From JAVBLW01 sp031553215 (GTDB taxonomy: Bacteria; Bacillota_I; Bacilli_A; Acholeplasmatales; Anaeroplasmataceae): a stretch of 64,000 nt of DNA. The stretch lies in NCBI GenBank assembly GCA_031553215.1, contig JAVBLW010000003.1, positions 1-64,000 of the forward strand, in the 5' to 3' direction. The translations under genes were made by a program, and so were the position numbers. The notes beneath the pieces were generated by a model. That model made no database searches. It was given only the letters and a program-made list of their open reading frames with translations, and was not told where the DNA came from. Below are positions 33,339 to 42,740 of the stretch, piece after piece; position 1 is the stretch's first letter; the number at the start of each line of letters is the position of its first letter.

Positions 33339-34061
33339 ATGGAATATATTGAGTGTGTTTTGGGGTTTAATGCAGTAATTCATTTGTTACTTGTGTATGT
33401 AACAGGTATCATTCTAAATATTAGAATAAGGAAAAAACAATTATTTTTATCAATCATATTAGATGCTTCTTATATGCTTATATACATATATAAGCCATTG
33501 TGGTATGAAGGATTTAAATATATGTTTGGAATAATTTTAATGATGGTAACATTTTATAACTTGGGGAAGCGAAATGTTATTAAAGCGAGTCTTATTTATT
33601 ATTTAGAAAATTTCTTATTGGGAGGGATTGCAAATATTTTATATATGTCTAATCGCATAAATATACTTAGTATTATAGGGGTTACGATATTAGTATTGGT
33701 GATTACATATATTTATAAGGAAAAGACAAGAATAAGATTTGATATAAAGAAATTAAATTATGAAATATTAATTATTGATAGAGGAAAGAAGTATTTCATA
33801 AGTGGGTATTGTGATACAGGAAATTTTTTGTTATCAGATGATATGGTGAATGTTGTATTTATTAATATGAAATATAAATTTGGGAAGTACAAAAAAAGTA
33901 TATCATCACAAAGTATTGGTGTGAAAAATACTTTGGATCTTTATACAGTAGATGGTTTTTATATATTTACTGATAAAGGATATGAGAAAAAAGAAGTATA
34001 TATTGCATTTAGTAGATTACATTATGATGGAATGTTTGGTTTAAATTTATTAGGGGGATAA
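33339..34061 (+). CDS. spoIIGA: Sporulation sigma-E processing peptidase SpoIIGA
   Basis: A membrane aspartic protease that cleaves pro-sigma-E in the mother cell after a signal from the forespore. Five N-terminal membrane helices are followed by a protease domain with YCDTGNFLLSD; the Asp in DTGN (near residue 159) is the catalytic one. The C-terminus GMFGLNLLGG also matches. At 240 residues it is shorter than the roughly 300 of Bacillus, mostly in the C-terminal domain. ATG 33339 follows AAAGGAGAAAGT. It directly precedes sigE and sigG, the order found in B. subtilis. Confidence 0.9.
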   Translation: MEYIECVLGFNAVIHLLLVYVTGIILNIRIRKKQLFLSIILDASYMLIYIYKPLWYEGFKYMFGIILMMVTFYNLGKRNVIKASLIYYLENFLLGGIANILYMSNRINILSIIGVTILVLVITYIYKEKTRIRFDIKKLNYEILIIDRGKKYFISGYCDTGNFLLSDDMVNVVFINMKYKFGKYKKSISSQSIGVKNTLDLYTVDGFYIFTDKGYEKKEVYIAFSRLHYDGMFGLNLLGG

Positions 34062-34062
34062 T

Positions 34063-34773
34063 ATGTTTAAAATTTTAAGAAAAATACTAGGAATTTTTCG
34101 TAAAAAAGATGAGGTTTGTTTTATATTTTCATCGATTTCTTTGCCAGAGCCATTGAATGAAGAAGATGAAAGAAATTTATTATTAAAAATTGAACAAAAG
34201 GATTTAGAAGCGAGAAATAAGCTTATTGAACATAATCTAAGATTAGTTGTTTTTATAGCAAAAAAGTTTGAAAGTGCTAAAACACCACTAGAAGATCTTA
34301 TATCAATTGGTTCTATGGGGCTTATAAAGGGTGTAGAGACCTTTAAATTGGATAAGAATATAAAATTAGCTACCTATGCATCAAGATGCATAGAGAATGA
34401 AATTTTAATGTTCTTAAGAAAAATAAGTAAACAAAAAACAGAAGTAAGCTTAGATGATACATTAAATATAGATTCGGATGGAAACGAATTAGTTTTAGCT
34501 GATGTATTAGGGACAAGTGAAACAATAGCTTATGATGGTGTATTACAAGAAGAAAAAGAACGCATTATGTATGAGGCTGTTAATAAACTGAAACCAAGAG
34601 AAAGAAAAATTATAACCTTACGATTTGGATTATATAAAATTCCAAGTATGACTCAAAAAGAAGTAGCAACATACATGGGTATTTCACAATCTTATATATC
34701 TCGACTTGAAAAGAAAATTATTGACAAATTAAAAGAAGAATTATCTAGGAAGCTAATGATAAATATAAATTAA
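34063..34773 (+). CDS. sigE: Sporulation sigma factor sigma-E (pro-form)
   Basis: Mother-cell sigma factor, 236 residues. A hydrophobic, basic N-terminal pro-sequence (FKILRKILGIFRKKDEVCF) precedes the cleavage region IFSSISLPEPLNEEDE, comparable to SEALPPPL in B. subtilis. Region 2 (NLRLVVFIAKKFE, LEDLISIGSMGLIKGVETF, LATYASRCIENEIL) and region 4 (LKPRERKIITLRFGL, MTQKEVATYMGISQSYISRLEKK) are complete. Starts 1 base after spoIIGA, with GGGGG as ribosome binding site. Confidence 0.95.
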   Translation: MFKILRKILGIFRKKDEVCFIFSSISLPEPLNEEDERNLLLKIEQKDLEARNKLIEHNLRLVVFIAKKFESAKTPLEDLISIGSMGLIKGVETFKLDKNIKLATYASRCIENEILMFLRKISKQKTEVSLDDTLNIDSDGNELVLADVLGTSETIAYDGVLQEEKERIMYEAVNKLKPRERKIITLRFGLYKIPSMTQKEVATYMGISQSYISRLEKKIIDKLKEELSRKLMININ

Positions 34774-34835
34774 TTATGAATATTTGTATAAATGAACTAA
34801 TACATGCAAAAACTCTTTCTATAGGAGGGGTTAGT

Positions 34836-35606
34836 ATGTATAAAGTAGAAATAACTGGAGTAGATACATCTAAGTTAAATACACTTAGTAATGATGAAAT
34901 GAATAATTTGTTAATGAGGATCAAAAATGGTGATTCTATAGCACGAGAAGAAATGATTAAAGGTAACTTAAAATTAATTCTTAGTGTAATAAAGAAATTT
35001 AATAATAGAAAAGAAAATTTGGATGATCTTTTCCAAGTAGGCTGTATAGGTTTAATGAAGGCTATTGATAATTTTGATTTATCAGTAGGAGTAAAATTTT
35101 CTACATATGCAGTTCCAATGATAATTGGTGAGATTAGAAGACACTTAAGAGATAACGGTTCAATTAGAGTATCAAGAAGTTATAAAGATATTGCATATAA
35201 AACATTAAGTATTAAAGAAGACTTTTCAAAAAGAAACGAACGTGAACCATCTATTAATGAAATAGCAGAGATATTAAATGTAGACCCTATCGATGTAGTA
35301 TTAGCTTTAGAGGCTATTCAAGATACAATAAGTATGTCTACACCAATCTATGATAATGGTGGAGATGTAATCGAGTTAGAGGATCAACTTGGCAGCGATG
35401 AGTTAACTTTAGAAAAATGGGCTAATGAGCATATGTTAAAAGAGTCATTTAATAAATTAGATACTAGAGAAAAAGAGATTATTTATTCTAGATATTTTAA
35501 AGATAAAACCCAAATGGAAATCGCAAGTGAATTAAATATTAGTCAGGCTCAAGTTTCAAGATTAGAAAAAAGTGCTTTAAAAACTATGTATGAAACTATG
35601 AAATAA
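34836..35606 (+). CDS. sigG: Sporulation sigma factor sigma-G
   Basis: Late forespore sigma factor, 256 residues. The N-terminus KVEITGVDTSKLNTLSNDEM is the signature of sigma-G, which lets it be separated from sigma-F. Region 2 (LFQVGCIGLMKAIDNFDLSVGVKFSTYAVPMIIGEI), region 3 (REPSINEIAEILNV) and region 4 (REKEIIYSRYFKDKTQMEIASELNISQAQVSRLEK) are intact. ATG 34836 follows AGGAGGGG; the longer frame from 34776 has no ribosome binding site. In Bacillus sigG has its own sigma-F promoter; the 60-base gap here could hold one, but I cannot define it. Confidence 0.94.
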   Translation: MYKVEITGVDTSKLNTLSNDEMNNLLMRIKNGDSIAREEMIKGNLKLILSVIKKFNNRKENLDDLFQVGCIGLMKAIDNFDLSVGVKFSTYAVPMIIGEIRRHLRDNGSIRVSRSYKDIAYKTLSIKEDFSKRNEREPSINEIAEILNVDPIDVVLALEAIQDTISMSTPIYDNGGDVIELEDQLGSDELTLEKWANEHMLKESFNKLDTREKEIIYSRYFKDKTQMEIASELNISQAQVSRLEKSALKTMYETMK

Positions 35607-35633
35607 ACCATTTTATTGAATGGTTTATTTTTT
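35605..35633 (+). terminator. Terminator of the sporulation sigma operon
   Basis: AAACCATT (35605-35612) / AATGGTTT (35619-35626) and T-run. Confidence 0.85.
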
Positions 35634-35675
35634 TCGCTTATTAAGGTATAATAATAAAAGATAGTTGGTGATTTT

Positions 35676-36203
35676 ATGAATATATGGCATGATATAGATA
35701 AAAAAAGAATTACAAAAGATAAATTTGTATGTTGTATTGAAATATCAAAAGGTAGCAAAAACAAATATGAGTTAGATAAAGAAACTGGAATGCTTCTTTT
35801 AGATAGAATTTTACATACCTCTACTCATTATCCAGCAAATTATGGATTTATTCCAAGGACTTATTCAGATGATCAAGATCCACTTGATGTTTTAGTATTA
35901 TGTAATGAGAGCATAAATCCTCTTACTATTTTAGAATGTTATCCAATTGGGGTTTTAAAAATGGTTGATCAAGATGAATGCGATGAAAAGATTATTGCCA
36001 TAGCACTTGGAGATCCTGGTATGAATATGTATAAGGATATTAGTGAACTACCAAAACATATATTTGATGAAATCATTCATTTCTTTACTGTATATAAACA
36101 ACTTGAAAATAAATTAACAGTTGTTAATGAAATTTGTGGAGTAGAGGAAGCGAAAGAAATTATAGAAAAAGCTATATTAGATTATAAAATTAAGTTTGAA
36201 TAA
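35676..36203 (+). CDS. ppa: Inorganic pyrophosphatase, family I
   Basis: Hydrolyses pyrophosphate to phosphate in the cytoplasm, pulling biosynthetic reactions forward. 175 residues with YPANYGFIPRTYSDDQDPLDVLVL, the family I signature with its metal-binding Asp residues, and a late ALGDPGMNMYKDI segment. Starts at ATG with GGTGAT upstream; a TATAAT at 35647-35652 may be its -10. Confidence 0.94.
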   Translation: MNIWHDIDKKRITKDKFVCCIEISKGSKNKYELDKETGMLLLDRILHTSTHYPANYGFIPRTYSDDQDPLDVLVLCNESINPLTILECYPIGVLKMVDQDECDEKIIAIALGDPGMNMYKDISELPKHIFDEIIHFFTVYKQLENKLTVVNEICGVEEAKEIIEKAILDYKIKFE

Positions 36204-36214
36204 AATTTGTTTTA

Positions 36215-36243
36215 TTGCTTTTATTTGCTTATTTATGTATAAT
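36215..36243 (+). promoter_or_regulatory. Promoter of ychF
   Basis: TTGCTT (36215-36220), 17 bases, TATAAT (36238-36243). Confidence 0.6.
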
Positions 36244-36274
36244 AGTTTGGTATTGAAAAAAACGGAGGAAGAAA

Positions 36275-37375
36275 ATGGCTCTAACTGCAGGAATCGTTGG
36301 ATTACCAAATGTAGGTAAATCCACATTATTTAACGCGATAACTAAAGCCGGTGCTTTAGCAGCGAATTATCCATTCGCTACAATTGAACCAAATGTTGGT
36401 GTGGTGGAAGTACCAGACGCTAGGCTTCAAGTATTAGAAAAAATGTATAAACCACAAAGAGTAATTCATGCACTTTGTGAATTTACAGATATAGCTGGAC
36501 TAGTAAAAGGTGCTAGTAAAGGTGAAGGATTAGGGAATCAATTTTTAAGTAACATTAGAAATTGTGATGCAATAATCGAAGTAGTAAGATGTTTTAAAGA
36601 CGATAATATTACCCATGTTGAAGGAGATGTTGATCCTATTAGAGATGTGGAAATTATTAATTTAGAATTAATTCTATCTGATTTAGATATTGTAGAAAAA
36701 AGAATTGAAAGAATTGCGAAAAAAGCAGCCTCAAGAGTTGATGATGCCGCAACTGAATATGAAATTTTAAAAAGAATACAAGCACAATTATTAGATAGTA
36801 AACCAATTAGAACAATGTATTTTGATGAAAATGATATGAAGTATGTTTCATCTTATGGATTCTTAACATCAAAAGAAATAATGTATGTTGCAAATATGAG
36901 TGATACTGATATAGCACATCCTGAAAAAAATGATTTCTATAATGCGCTTGTAAATTATGCAAATAATGAAAATGCGATAGTTGTTCCAATAAGTGCACAA
37001 ATTGAGTCAGAACTAGCAATGCTAGATGCTGATGAAAGAGAAATGTTTTTATCAGAACTTGGAATTCCTGAAGCAGGATTAGATGTTTTAATTAGAAAAA
37101 CATATGACTTATTAGGTCTTGCTACATATTTTACAGCTGGCGAAAAAGAATTACGTGCTTGGACATTTAAAAAAGGTATGACTGCTCCTCAATGTGCTGG
37201 AATAATTCATAGTGACTTTGAAAGAGGATTTATCCGTGCAGAAACTGTGTCATACAAAGATTTAACTGATGCTGGTAGTATGCTTAAGGCAAAAGAAAAT
37301 GGTAGAGTTAGACAAGAAGGTAAAGAATATATCACAAATGATGGTGATGTAATGCTTTTCAAATTTAATGTATAA
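36275..37375 (+). CDS. ychF: Redox-regulated ATPase YchF/OLA1
   Basis: An Obg-family P-loop protein that prefers ATP and associates with ribosomes. G1 GLPNVGKSTLFNAIT, G3 DIAGLVKGASKGEGLGNQFL, the YchF-specific FNV ending and the TGS domain (AWTFKKGMTAPQCAGIIHSDFERGFIRAETVSYKDL) are all present. Length 366 is standard. Ribosome binding site CGGAGGAAGA. Confidence 0.96.
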   Translation: MALTAGIVGLPNVGKSTLFNAITKAGALAANYPFATIEPNVGVVEVPDARLQVLEKMYKPQRVIHALCEFTDIAGLVKGASKGEGLGNQFLSNIRNCDAIIEVVRCFKDDNITHVEGDVDPIRDVEIINLELILSDLDIVEKRIERIAKKAASRVDDAATEYEILKRIQAQLLDSKPIRTMYFDENDMKYVSSYGFLTSKEIMYVANMSDTDIAHPEKNDFYNALVNYANNENAIVVPISAQIESELAMLDADEREMFLSELGIPEAGLDVLIRKTYDLLGLATYFTAGEKELRAWTFKKGMTAPQCAGIIHSDFERGFIRAETVSYKDLTDAGSMLKAKENGRVRQEGKEYITNDGDVMLFKFNV

Positions 37376-37402
37376 AAAAAAGCAAATTTTGCTTTTTTTT
37401 TT
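37374..37402 (+). terminator. Terminator of ychF
   Basis: A-rich/T-rich palindrome centred on AGCAAATTTTGCT overlapping the stop codon, with a long T-run. Confidence 0.75.
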
Positions 37403-37475
37403 ATATATTTCCCCATTTTTTATGGTTTTTTATTGGTATATATGATAATATATTATGTAAAGGAGTGAGAGTGAA

Positions 37476-38897
37476 ATGGAATTGTTTGATGTTATACCAG
37501 AAAACTTTTTCTCTATATTATCTAGTAAAAACAAAAGACTCTATTCTGCTTGTGCGATAGAGGCTTTTAATGTATATGAGCAAGGATCGATCTTCGGAAT
37601 AGAAAGAAAAATTGTTGTAGATGATTTAGTGAACTTTTTAGAAAAAAATCCTAATTTATTAAAATTAGATGACGAGTTTGATAAAGAAGATGCTCCTACG
37701 AATGCTCGTGAGATAGCAAACTTTGTTATTAGGCGATTAGAAGAATGTGGTTGGATTTATATTGATGTCACTTCTGATTATTTAGAAATATTAAATTTTA
37801 CAGATTATGCAATAACTATAATTGAAGCATTAATGACTCTTACTCCAACTTTAAAATATTCAGATGATGATGACATGTATGTACCTGTATTTAATCCTAA
37901 CGAGTATAATGGATACATATATACAATCTATTCTCTTTTAAGTAATTGTGATAATGAAAATTATGCACTTATGATTTCACAAGTATATAAAAATACTAAA
38001 TTACTTTTAAGAAGTTTAAGAAAAATTGATTCTAGAATGAAAGATTATATTAACTCGGTAGTTGAAAATTCTGAGATTAAAGAATTAATGGAAAAACTAG
38101 TTAATTATAATGTGGAACTTTTTGATGCAAGTTATTCTAAATTAAAAACTAGTGATAATGTTAATAAATATCAATTAACGATAGTAAATGAATTAGAAAG
38201 AATTCAATTAGAGCCTTCTATTATGGAAAAAGTAATAAAAGAATATATGTATCGTTATAGTCCAGATGAGGCTTCAAAAAGAGCAAATAGAGATATAGAT
38301 GAAATGATAGATGTATTCAAATCATTAGATGACTTTATTACTGAAATAGATTTAAAAAATAAAACTTATATAAATTCTACAATTGGTAAAATCAAATTTT
38401 TATTAAGCGAAGAAGACAATATAATTGGTAAGTTAAATACAATTTTAAAATATGTAAAAGTTTCTTACTCAAATGGTAAATTAGATAAGGCTTTAGATAA
38501 AGTAAGAAGTATGTATACTTTAGCATCTATTAAAGGATATGGTAATGATTCTTTATATACACCAAGAGGAAAATATTCTCATGGATATGCTCAACAAATC
38601 GATTTATCAAGATTTGATTTAAATGGGTTAGATGAAGATTTCTTAAGTCAATATAAAGCTAGATATGATGAAGCGTCAATTGCTGATTATATTAGTAGAA
38701 ATCTTAATGCTAACAATCAATTAGTTGCCTCAGATGTTTTAAGATATGATTCAAGTGATGAGGAAGTAATTCTTATGATTTATTCTCTTATTTATGCATC
38801 GGATAGTAAATTCAAGGTTGAGAAGTTAGATAGCATTGTTAATCATAGAAAATTTACAATGAAAAATTTTATGTTAGTTAAGGATGGTGCAAAATAG
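37476..38897 (+). CDS. jetA: JetA-family kleisin-like subunit of an SMC-like (Wadjet/MksBEF-type) complex
   Basis: 473 residues, mostly helical. The N-terminus ELFDVIPENFFSILSSKNKRLYSACAIEAFNVYEQGSIFGIERKIV and the winged-helix-like segment EIANFVIRRLEECGWIYIDV match the JetA family (formerly DUF5716), comparable to MukF/MksF kleisins. It should bridge the heads of the JetC dimer. The operon is jetA-jetB-jetC-sepF, with overlaps or gaps of at most 2 bases. ATG 37476 follows AAAGGAG. No JetD nuclease is nearby. Family recognition is good; the biological role in this organism is inferred. Confidence 0.85.
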   Translation: MELFDVIPENFFSILSSKNKRLYSACAIEAFNVYEQGSIFGIERKIVVDDLVNFLEKNPNLLKLDDEFDKEDAPTNAREIANFVIRRLEECGWIYIDVTSDYLEILNFTDYAITIIEALMTLTPTLKYSDDDDMYVPVFNPNEYNGYIYTIYSLLSNCDNENYALMISQVYKNTKLLLRSLRKIDSRMKDYINSVVENSEIKELMEKLVNYNVELFDASYSKLKTSDNVNKYQLTIVNELERIQLEPSIMEKVIKEYMYRYSPDEASKRANRDIDEMIDVFKSLDDFITEIDLKNKTYINSTIGKIKFLLSEEDNIIGKLNTILKYVKVSYSNGKLDKALDKVRSMYTLASIKGYGNDSLYTPRGKYSHGYAQQIDLSRFDLNGLDEDFLSQYKARYDEASIADYISRNLNANNQLVASDVLRYDSSDEEVILMIYSLIYASDSKFKVEKLDSIVNHRKFTMKNFMLVKDGAK

Positions 38898-39484
38898 TGT
38901 TAGAATCATATGAAAAATTATCAGTAACTCAAAAGAATACTTTTACTGATGTTGCAAATAAATTATTATGTAATACATTTTTAGCAAGAAATAAAGAAAA
39001 CAATAAAAATGATTATTATTTTGTGGTTAGTTTTAAAGAAATTTTTGATGAATTCTTCAAAATATTAAATTATGAACTTGTGTTAGATAATAACACAGGT
39101 GCTATTATGCTAAGTGGTTCAAATAGTAACGCCTTAGTAAAACTTAAAAAAGATGAAACTATTATTTTATTAATTTTAAGAATTTTATTTCATGAAAAAA
39201 TGAAAGAAACATCTTTGAATGAAAATATAGTAATTTCAGTTGATGACATTCATATTAAATACAATTATCTAGAAATGAAGAAGAGAATTAATAAGGTTGA
39301 TTTAATTAACTCTTTAAGAACTTTTAGAAGATTTAATATTATTGAAATAATGGGTGATATAACGGCATCAAATGCTAGAGTTGTAATATTACCTACTATT
39401 TTGTATGCAATAAATACGGAAAATATAAATGAAGTATATGCAAGTGTTAATAAAATGATGGAAGAGACTGGTGACAAAGAATGA
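38897..39484 (+). CDS. jetB: JetB (DUF4194), MksE-like subunit
   Basis: 195 residues with the DUF4194 pattern: an N-terminal helical pair, DETIILLILRILFHEKMKE, and a winged-helix end LRTFRRFNIIEIMGDI. It corresponds to the KITE subunit (MukE/MksE/JetB) that binds the kleisin. Starts with GTG overlapping the last base of the jetA stop, with AAGGATGG upstream, and overlaps jetC by 4 bases (ATGA), so translation is coupled along the operon. Confidence 0.85.
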   Translation: MLESYEKLSVTQKNTFTDVANKLLCNTFLARNKENNKNDYYFVVSFKEIFDEFFKILNYELVLDNNTGAIMLSGSNSNALVKLKKDETIILLILRILFHEKMKETSLNENIVISVDDIHIKYNYLEMKKRINKVDLINSLRTFRRFNIIEIMGDITASNARVVILPTILYAINTENINEVYASVNKMMEETGDKE

Positions 39485-42400
39485 TTAAATTAACTAGAGT
39501 CCGCTTAATTAACTGGCATTATTTATCAAATGAAACAATTCAAATTAAAAATAATGTCTTACTTACTGGTCAAAATGCATCAGGTAAGTCAACTATCCTA
39601 GATGCGATTACTTTTATTCTAACGGCTGGAGATACAAGTTTTAACTTAGCTGCCAATGAAAAAGGTAAACGTGATCTTAAAGGATATGTAAAGTGTAAAT
39701 TAGGGGTAGAAAATAAAGAATATTTAAGAGAAGGAGATGTTACAGGACATGTAGCATTAGAATTCTTTGATGAAGCTTTTTCTACATCATTTGTTGTAGG
39801 AGCTGTAATTGATGCTTTTGGAGATGTATCTCCAGTTAAGGTAATTTTTTATAGAGCTGATAATGCCCTAGATGATAAAATGTTCATTGGTAGTAATGGA
39901 GTGATTCATTCAACAGTTGAATTTAGAAAAAATAATCCTACTTTTGAATATTATTTGACTAAAAAGGAAGCAAAAAGAGGATTTAGAAATGCTTTTGGTT
40001 CTATAAATGAAGATTTCTTTAAATTAATTGTTAAAGCTTTAGCTTTTAAACCAATTGCTGACGTTAAAGAATTTATCTATCAAAACATCTTAGAAGAAAA
40101 GGAAATTGATGTTTCTTCAATTAAAGATGCAATTAGATCTTATAAGGAATTAGAAAATACATTAAATGTTATAAAGAGTAAAATTACTGATTTATCTGAA
40201 ATTGAGAGTGTTTATTCAGAAATTATTTCTTTTGAAGAAAAGAAAAATTATTATCAATATTTAATGAAATTATTTGATGTAGAAAAAATACAAGCAGATA
40301 TAAAGAAATCTCTTCACCAAATAGAATTACTTGAAGAAAAGAAAAACTTTAAACAACAAGAGTTAAAAAATGTAACTCAAGAAATTGAAAGTTTAACTGA
40401 AAGAAGTAAAGAAATCTATTCAATATTATCTAATAATGAGGATTTTAAGGCTGAAGAATATCTAGAAAAACAAATTACAAAAACTAAACAAGCTTTAGAA
40501 GAAGTTCAAAATTCATTGGATAGTTATATTAAAAAAGCTTCTAATTTTAAGGATATCGTTAATGATATTAGAAAATTGTCAGAAAAGAAAATATATAATG
40601 AAATTGCTAATATTTCTTTAAATAATATTTCTAATTTTGATTCTGAAAAGGTAAAACTTCAGTTAATAGATATTGAGTCACGTTTAGGTGAAATTATTGG
40701 AACTAATCACCAAGAAATTGGACGTCTTGAAAAAGAAAAACAAGATGTAATTATGGAACTTAACGAAGTTAGAGTTGCGTTAAAAGGTTTAGATAATAAT
40801 AAATTAAGATATAATCCTTCATTGGTTGGGATTAGAAATGATATTGCAACAGGATTAAAAAATGTTTATGGATATGATGTTTCTGTTCATATATTTGCTG
40901 AATTAATTGAAATTACTGATAAAAAATGGGCAGATACTATTGAAATATTCTTAGGAAATCGCCGTTTTGACTTAATAGTTGAGCCAAAATATTTTGATAC
41001 TGCATTAGATATATTTGCAAGAATAAAGAATAAATATCGCTTATATGGAATTGGTCTTGTAAATACTAAACAATTAGATAAATTTAATTCATTTGATAAA
41101 AACTCTTTAGCAAGTATTATGACAAGTGATAATGTTGATGCTAGAAGATATATAAATATGACTAGTGGACAAGTTATCATGTGTGATCATGAGTCAGAAT
41201 TAGAAAGATATAATCAAAGTATCACAAATGATGGATTGATTTATCGTGCCTTCACCGTTAGATCATTAAATCCAAATATCGAAAAACCATTCATTGGTAA
41301 AAATGCCTTAGGTGAACAAACTGAACATTGGAATAAAGTTGCTGTTGAAAAACAAAAAGAATTCTATGCTGTTAGTGATAAGATTAATTTAGTTAATAAA
41401 GAATTAGAACTAGTTTCAAAATTAGATTTTAAATCTTTAATTAAGGATTTAGATAATGCTATTTTAGCTACAAAATTAGATGCTACTTTAAAAACATTAC
41501 AAAAACAAAAGTCGAATTCTAATAAGATGAGTGTTAACGAAATAGAAGATGATTACAATAAGATTTTATTGACTATTAAAAATACTGATGATAAGAAAGT
41601 TCAAATAAGCCAAGAAATTGGTGGAATCAATATTTCTATTGGTCAACTATCTGAAAATATTGAAATTTATAAACAAAGTTTAGAAACTAATAAATTAGAA
41701 TTAGCAAATTTATCAAAAAATAATATTCTAATTGAAACTGAAGCAAAAAATCAATATGAAGAAATTAAAAATTCTGGTAATGATTTAAAGAATATTGAAA
41801 GCTTCAAAGCAAAATTAGCATTAGAAGAAAATAATTATATAAATTATTGTGATTCTTTAGTTACAAAGCAATTTAAATATATTAATAATTATAATTCTAC
41901 CCTATCTACAGGCTTAACAGAAATTAATAAATATATTAATGAACTTGATAAGCTTAGAAAGAGTGAATTAATTAAATATGAACAAAAGGTTCGTACTGCT
42001 AGAGAAGATGCTGAAATAGTATTTAAAGAAGATTTCTTAAGTAAATTAAGAAACAATATCATGACAGCTGAAAGTGAAATAGCTAAAATAAATGATACAT
42101 TGTCAGATATTAAATTTGGTAATGACTCATATGAATTTATCTTCCCTAAGAGTAAAGAATACTCTCATTTATATGATATGGTAACAACTAATATAAATAG
42201 TGATGGAAATAGTATATTTACATATGATTTCCAAAATAAGTACCAACAACAATTAGATGAATTATTTACTACTTTAAGCAATGATGAATTAAATAATAAT
42301 GGAGCTATTAATAAATTTACTGATTACCGTACATATATGGATTATGATATTAGAATTATTAACCAAGATAATGAAACTATGTTATATTCTAAAGTATTTA

Positions 42401-42738
42401 AGGAAAAATCAGGGGGAGAAACTCAGGTTCCTTTCTATGTTGCAATGATTGCTTCATTTGTAAGAATTTTCCAACATAATAAATTTGGTGTAAAAGATAC
42501 AATTGGAATGATTTTATTCGACGAAGTATTCGATAAGATGGATGATAACCGTATGAGAGCAATGATGAAATTTATTATTTCAATGCCTGTTCAAATAATA
42601 CTTGCTTGTCCTCCAGGAAAAATGGGATTATTACAAGAATTTACAGATACAACTTTAATTATGGTTAGACAAGGTACAAGAGCACAGGTAATGGACTTTA
42701 CTAAGAAAAAAGAAGAAGATTTTGATGTGGAGGAATAA
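39481..42738 (+). CDS. jetC: JetC, SMC-like ATPase
   Basis: 1085 residues. The N-terminal half-head has Walker A GQNASGKST (30-38). A long coiled coil (about 240-440) leads to a hinge-like domain (about 450-600; KKWADTIEIFLGNRRFDLIVEP), a second coiled coil (about 640-880), and the C-terminal half-head with signature KSGGETQVPF (near 977) and Walker B MILFDEVFDKMDD (1010-1022). This is the MukB/MksB/JetC architecture: ATP-driven DNA-loop extrusion. All motifs needed for ATPase activity look intact. The coding sequence is continuous with no frameshift. Confidence 0.9.
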   Translation: MIKLTRVRLINWHYLSNETIQIKNNVLLTGQNASGKSTILDAITFILTAGDTSFNLAANEKGKRDLKGYVKCKLGVENKEYLREGDVTGHVALEFFDEAFSTSFVVGAVIDAFGDVSPVKVIFYRADNALDDKMFIGSNGVIHSTVEFRKNNPTFEYYLTKKEAKRGFRNAFGSINEDFFKLIVKALAFKPIADVKEFIYQNILEEKEIDVSSIKDAIRSYKELENTLNVIKSKITDLSEIESVYSEIISFEEKKNYYQYLMKLFDVEKIQADIKKSLHQIELLEEKKNFKQQELKNVTQEIESLTERSKEIYSILSNNEDFKAEEYLEKQITKTKQALEEVQNSLDSYIKKASNFKDIVNDIRKLSEKKIYNEIANISLNNISNFDSEKVKLQLIDIESRLGEIIGTNHQEIGRLEKEKQDVIMELNEVRVALKGLDNNKLRYNPSLVGIRNDIATGLKNVYGYDVSVHIFAELIEITDKKWADTIEIFLGNRRFDLIVEPKYFDTALDIFARIKNKYRLYGIGLVNTKQLDKFNSFDKNSLASIMTSDNVDARRYINMTSGQVIMCDHESELERYNQSITNDGLIYRAFTVRSLNPNIEKPFIGKNALGEQTEHWNKVAVEKQKEFYAVSDKINLVNKELELVSKLDFKSLIKDLDNAILATKLDATLKTLQKQKSNSNKMSVNEIEDDYNKILLTIKNTDDKKVQISQEIGGINISIGQLSENIEIYKQSLETNKLELANLSKNNILIETEAKNQYEEIKNSGNDLKNIESFKAKLALEENNYINYCDSLVTKQFKYINNYNSTLSTGLTEINKYINELDKLRKSELIKYEQKVRTAREDAEIVFKEDFLSKLRNNIMTAESEIAKINDTLSDIKFGNDSYEFIFPKSKEYSHLYDMVTTNINSDGNSIFTYDFQNKYQQQLDELFTTLSNDELNNNGAINKFTDYRTYMDYDIRIINQDNETMLYSKVFKEKSGGETQVPFYVAMIASFVRIFQHNKFGVKDTIGMILFDEVFDKMDDNRMRAMMKFIISMPVQIILACPPGKMGLLQEFTDTTLIMVRQGTRAQVMDFTKKKEEDFDVEE

Positions 42739-42740
42739 TT

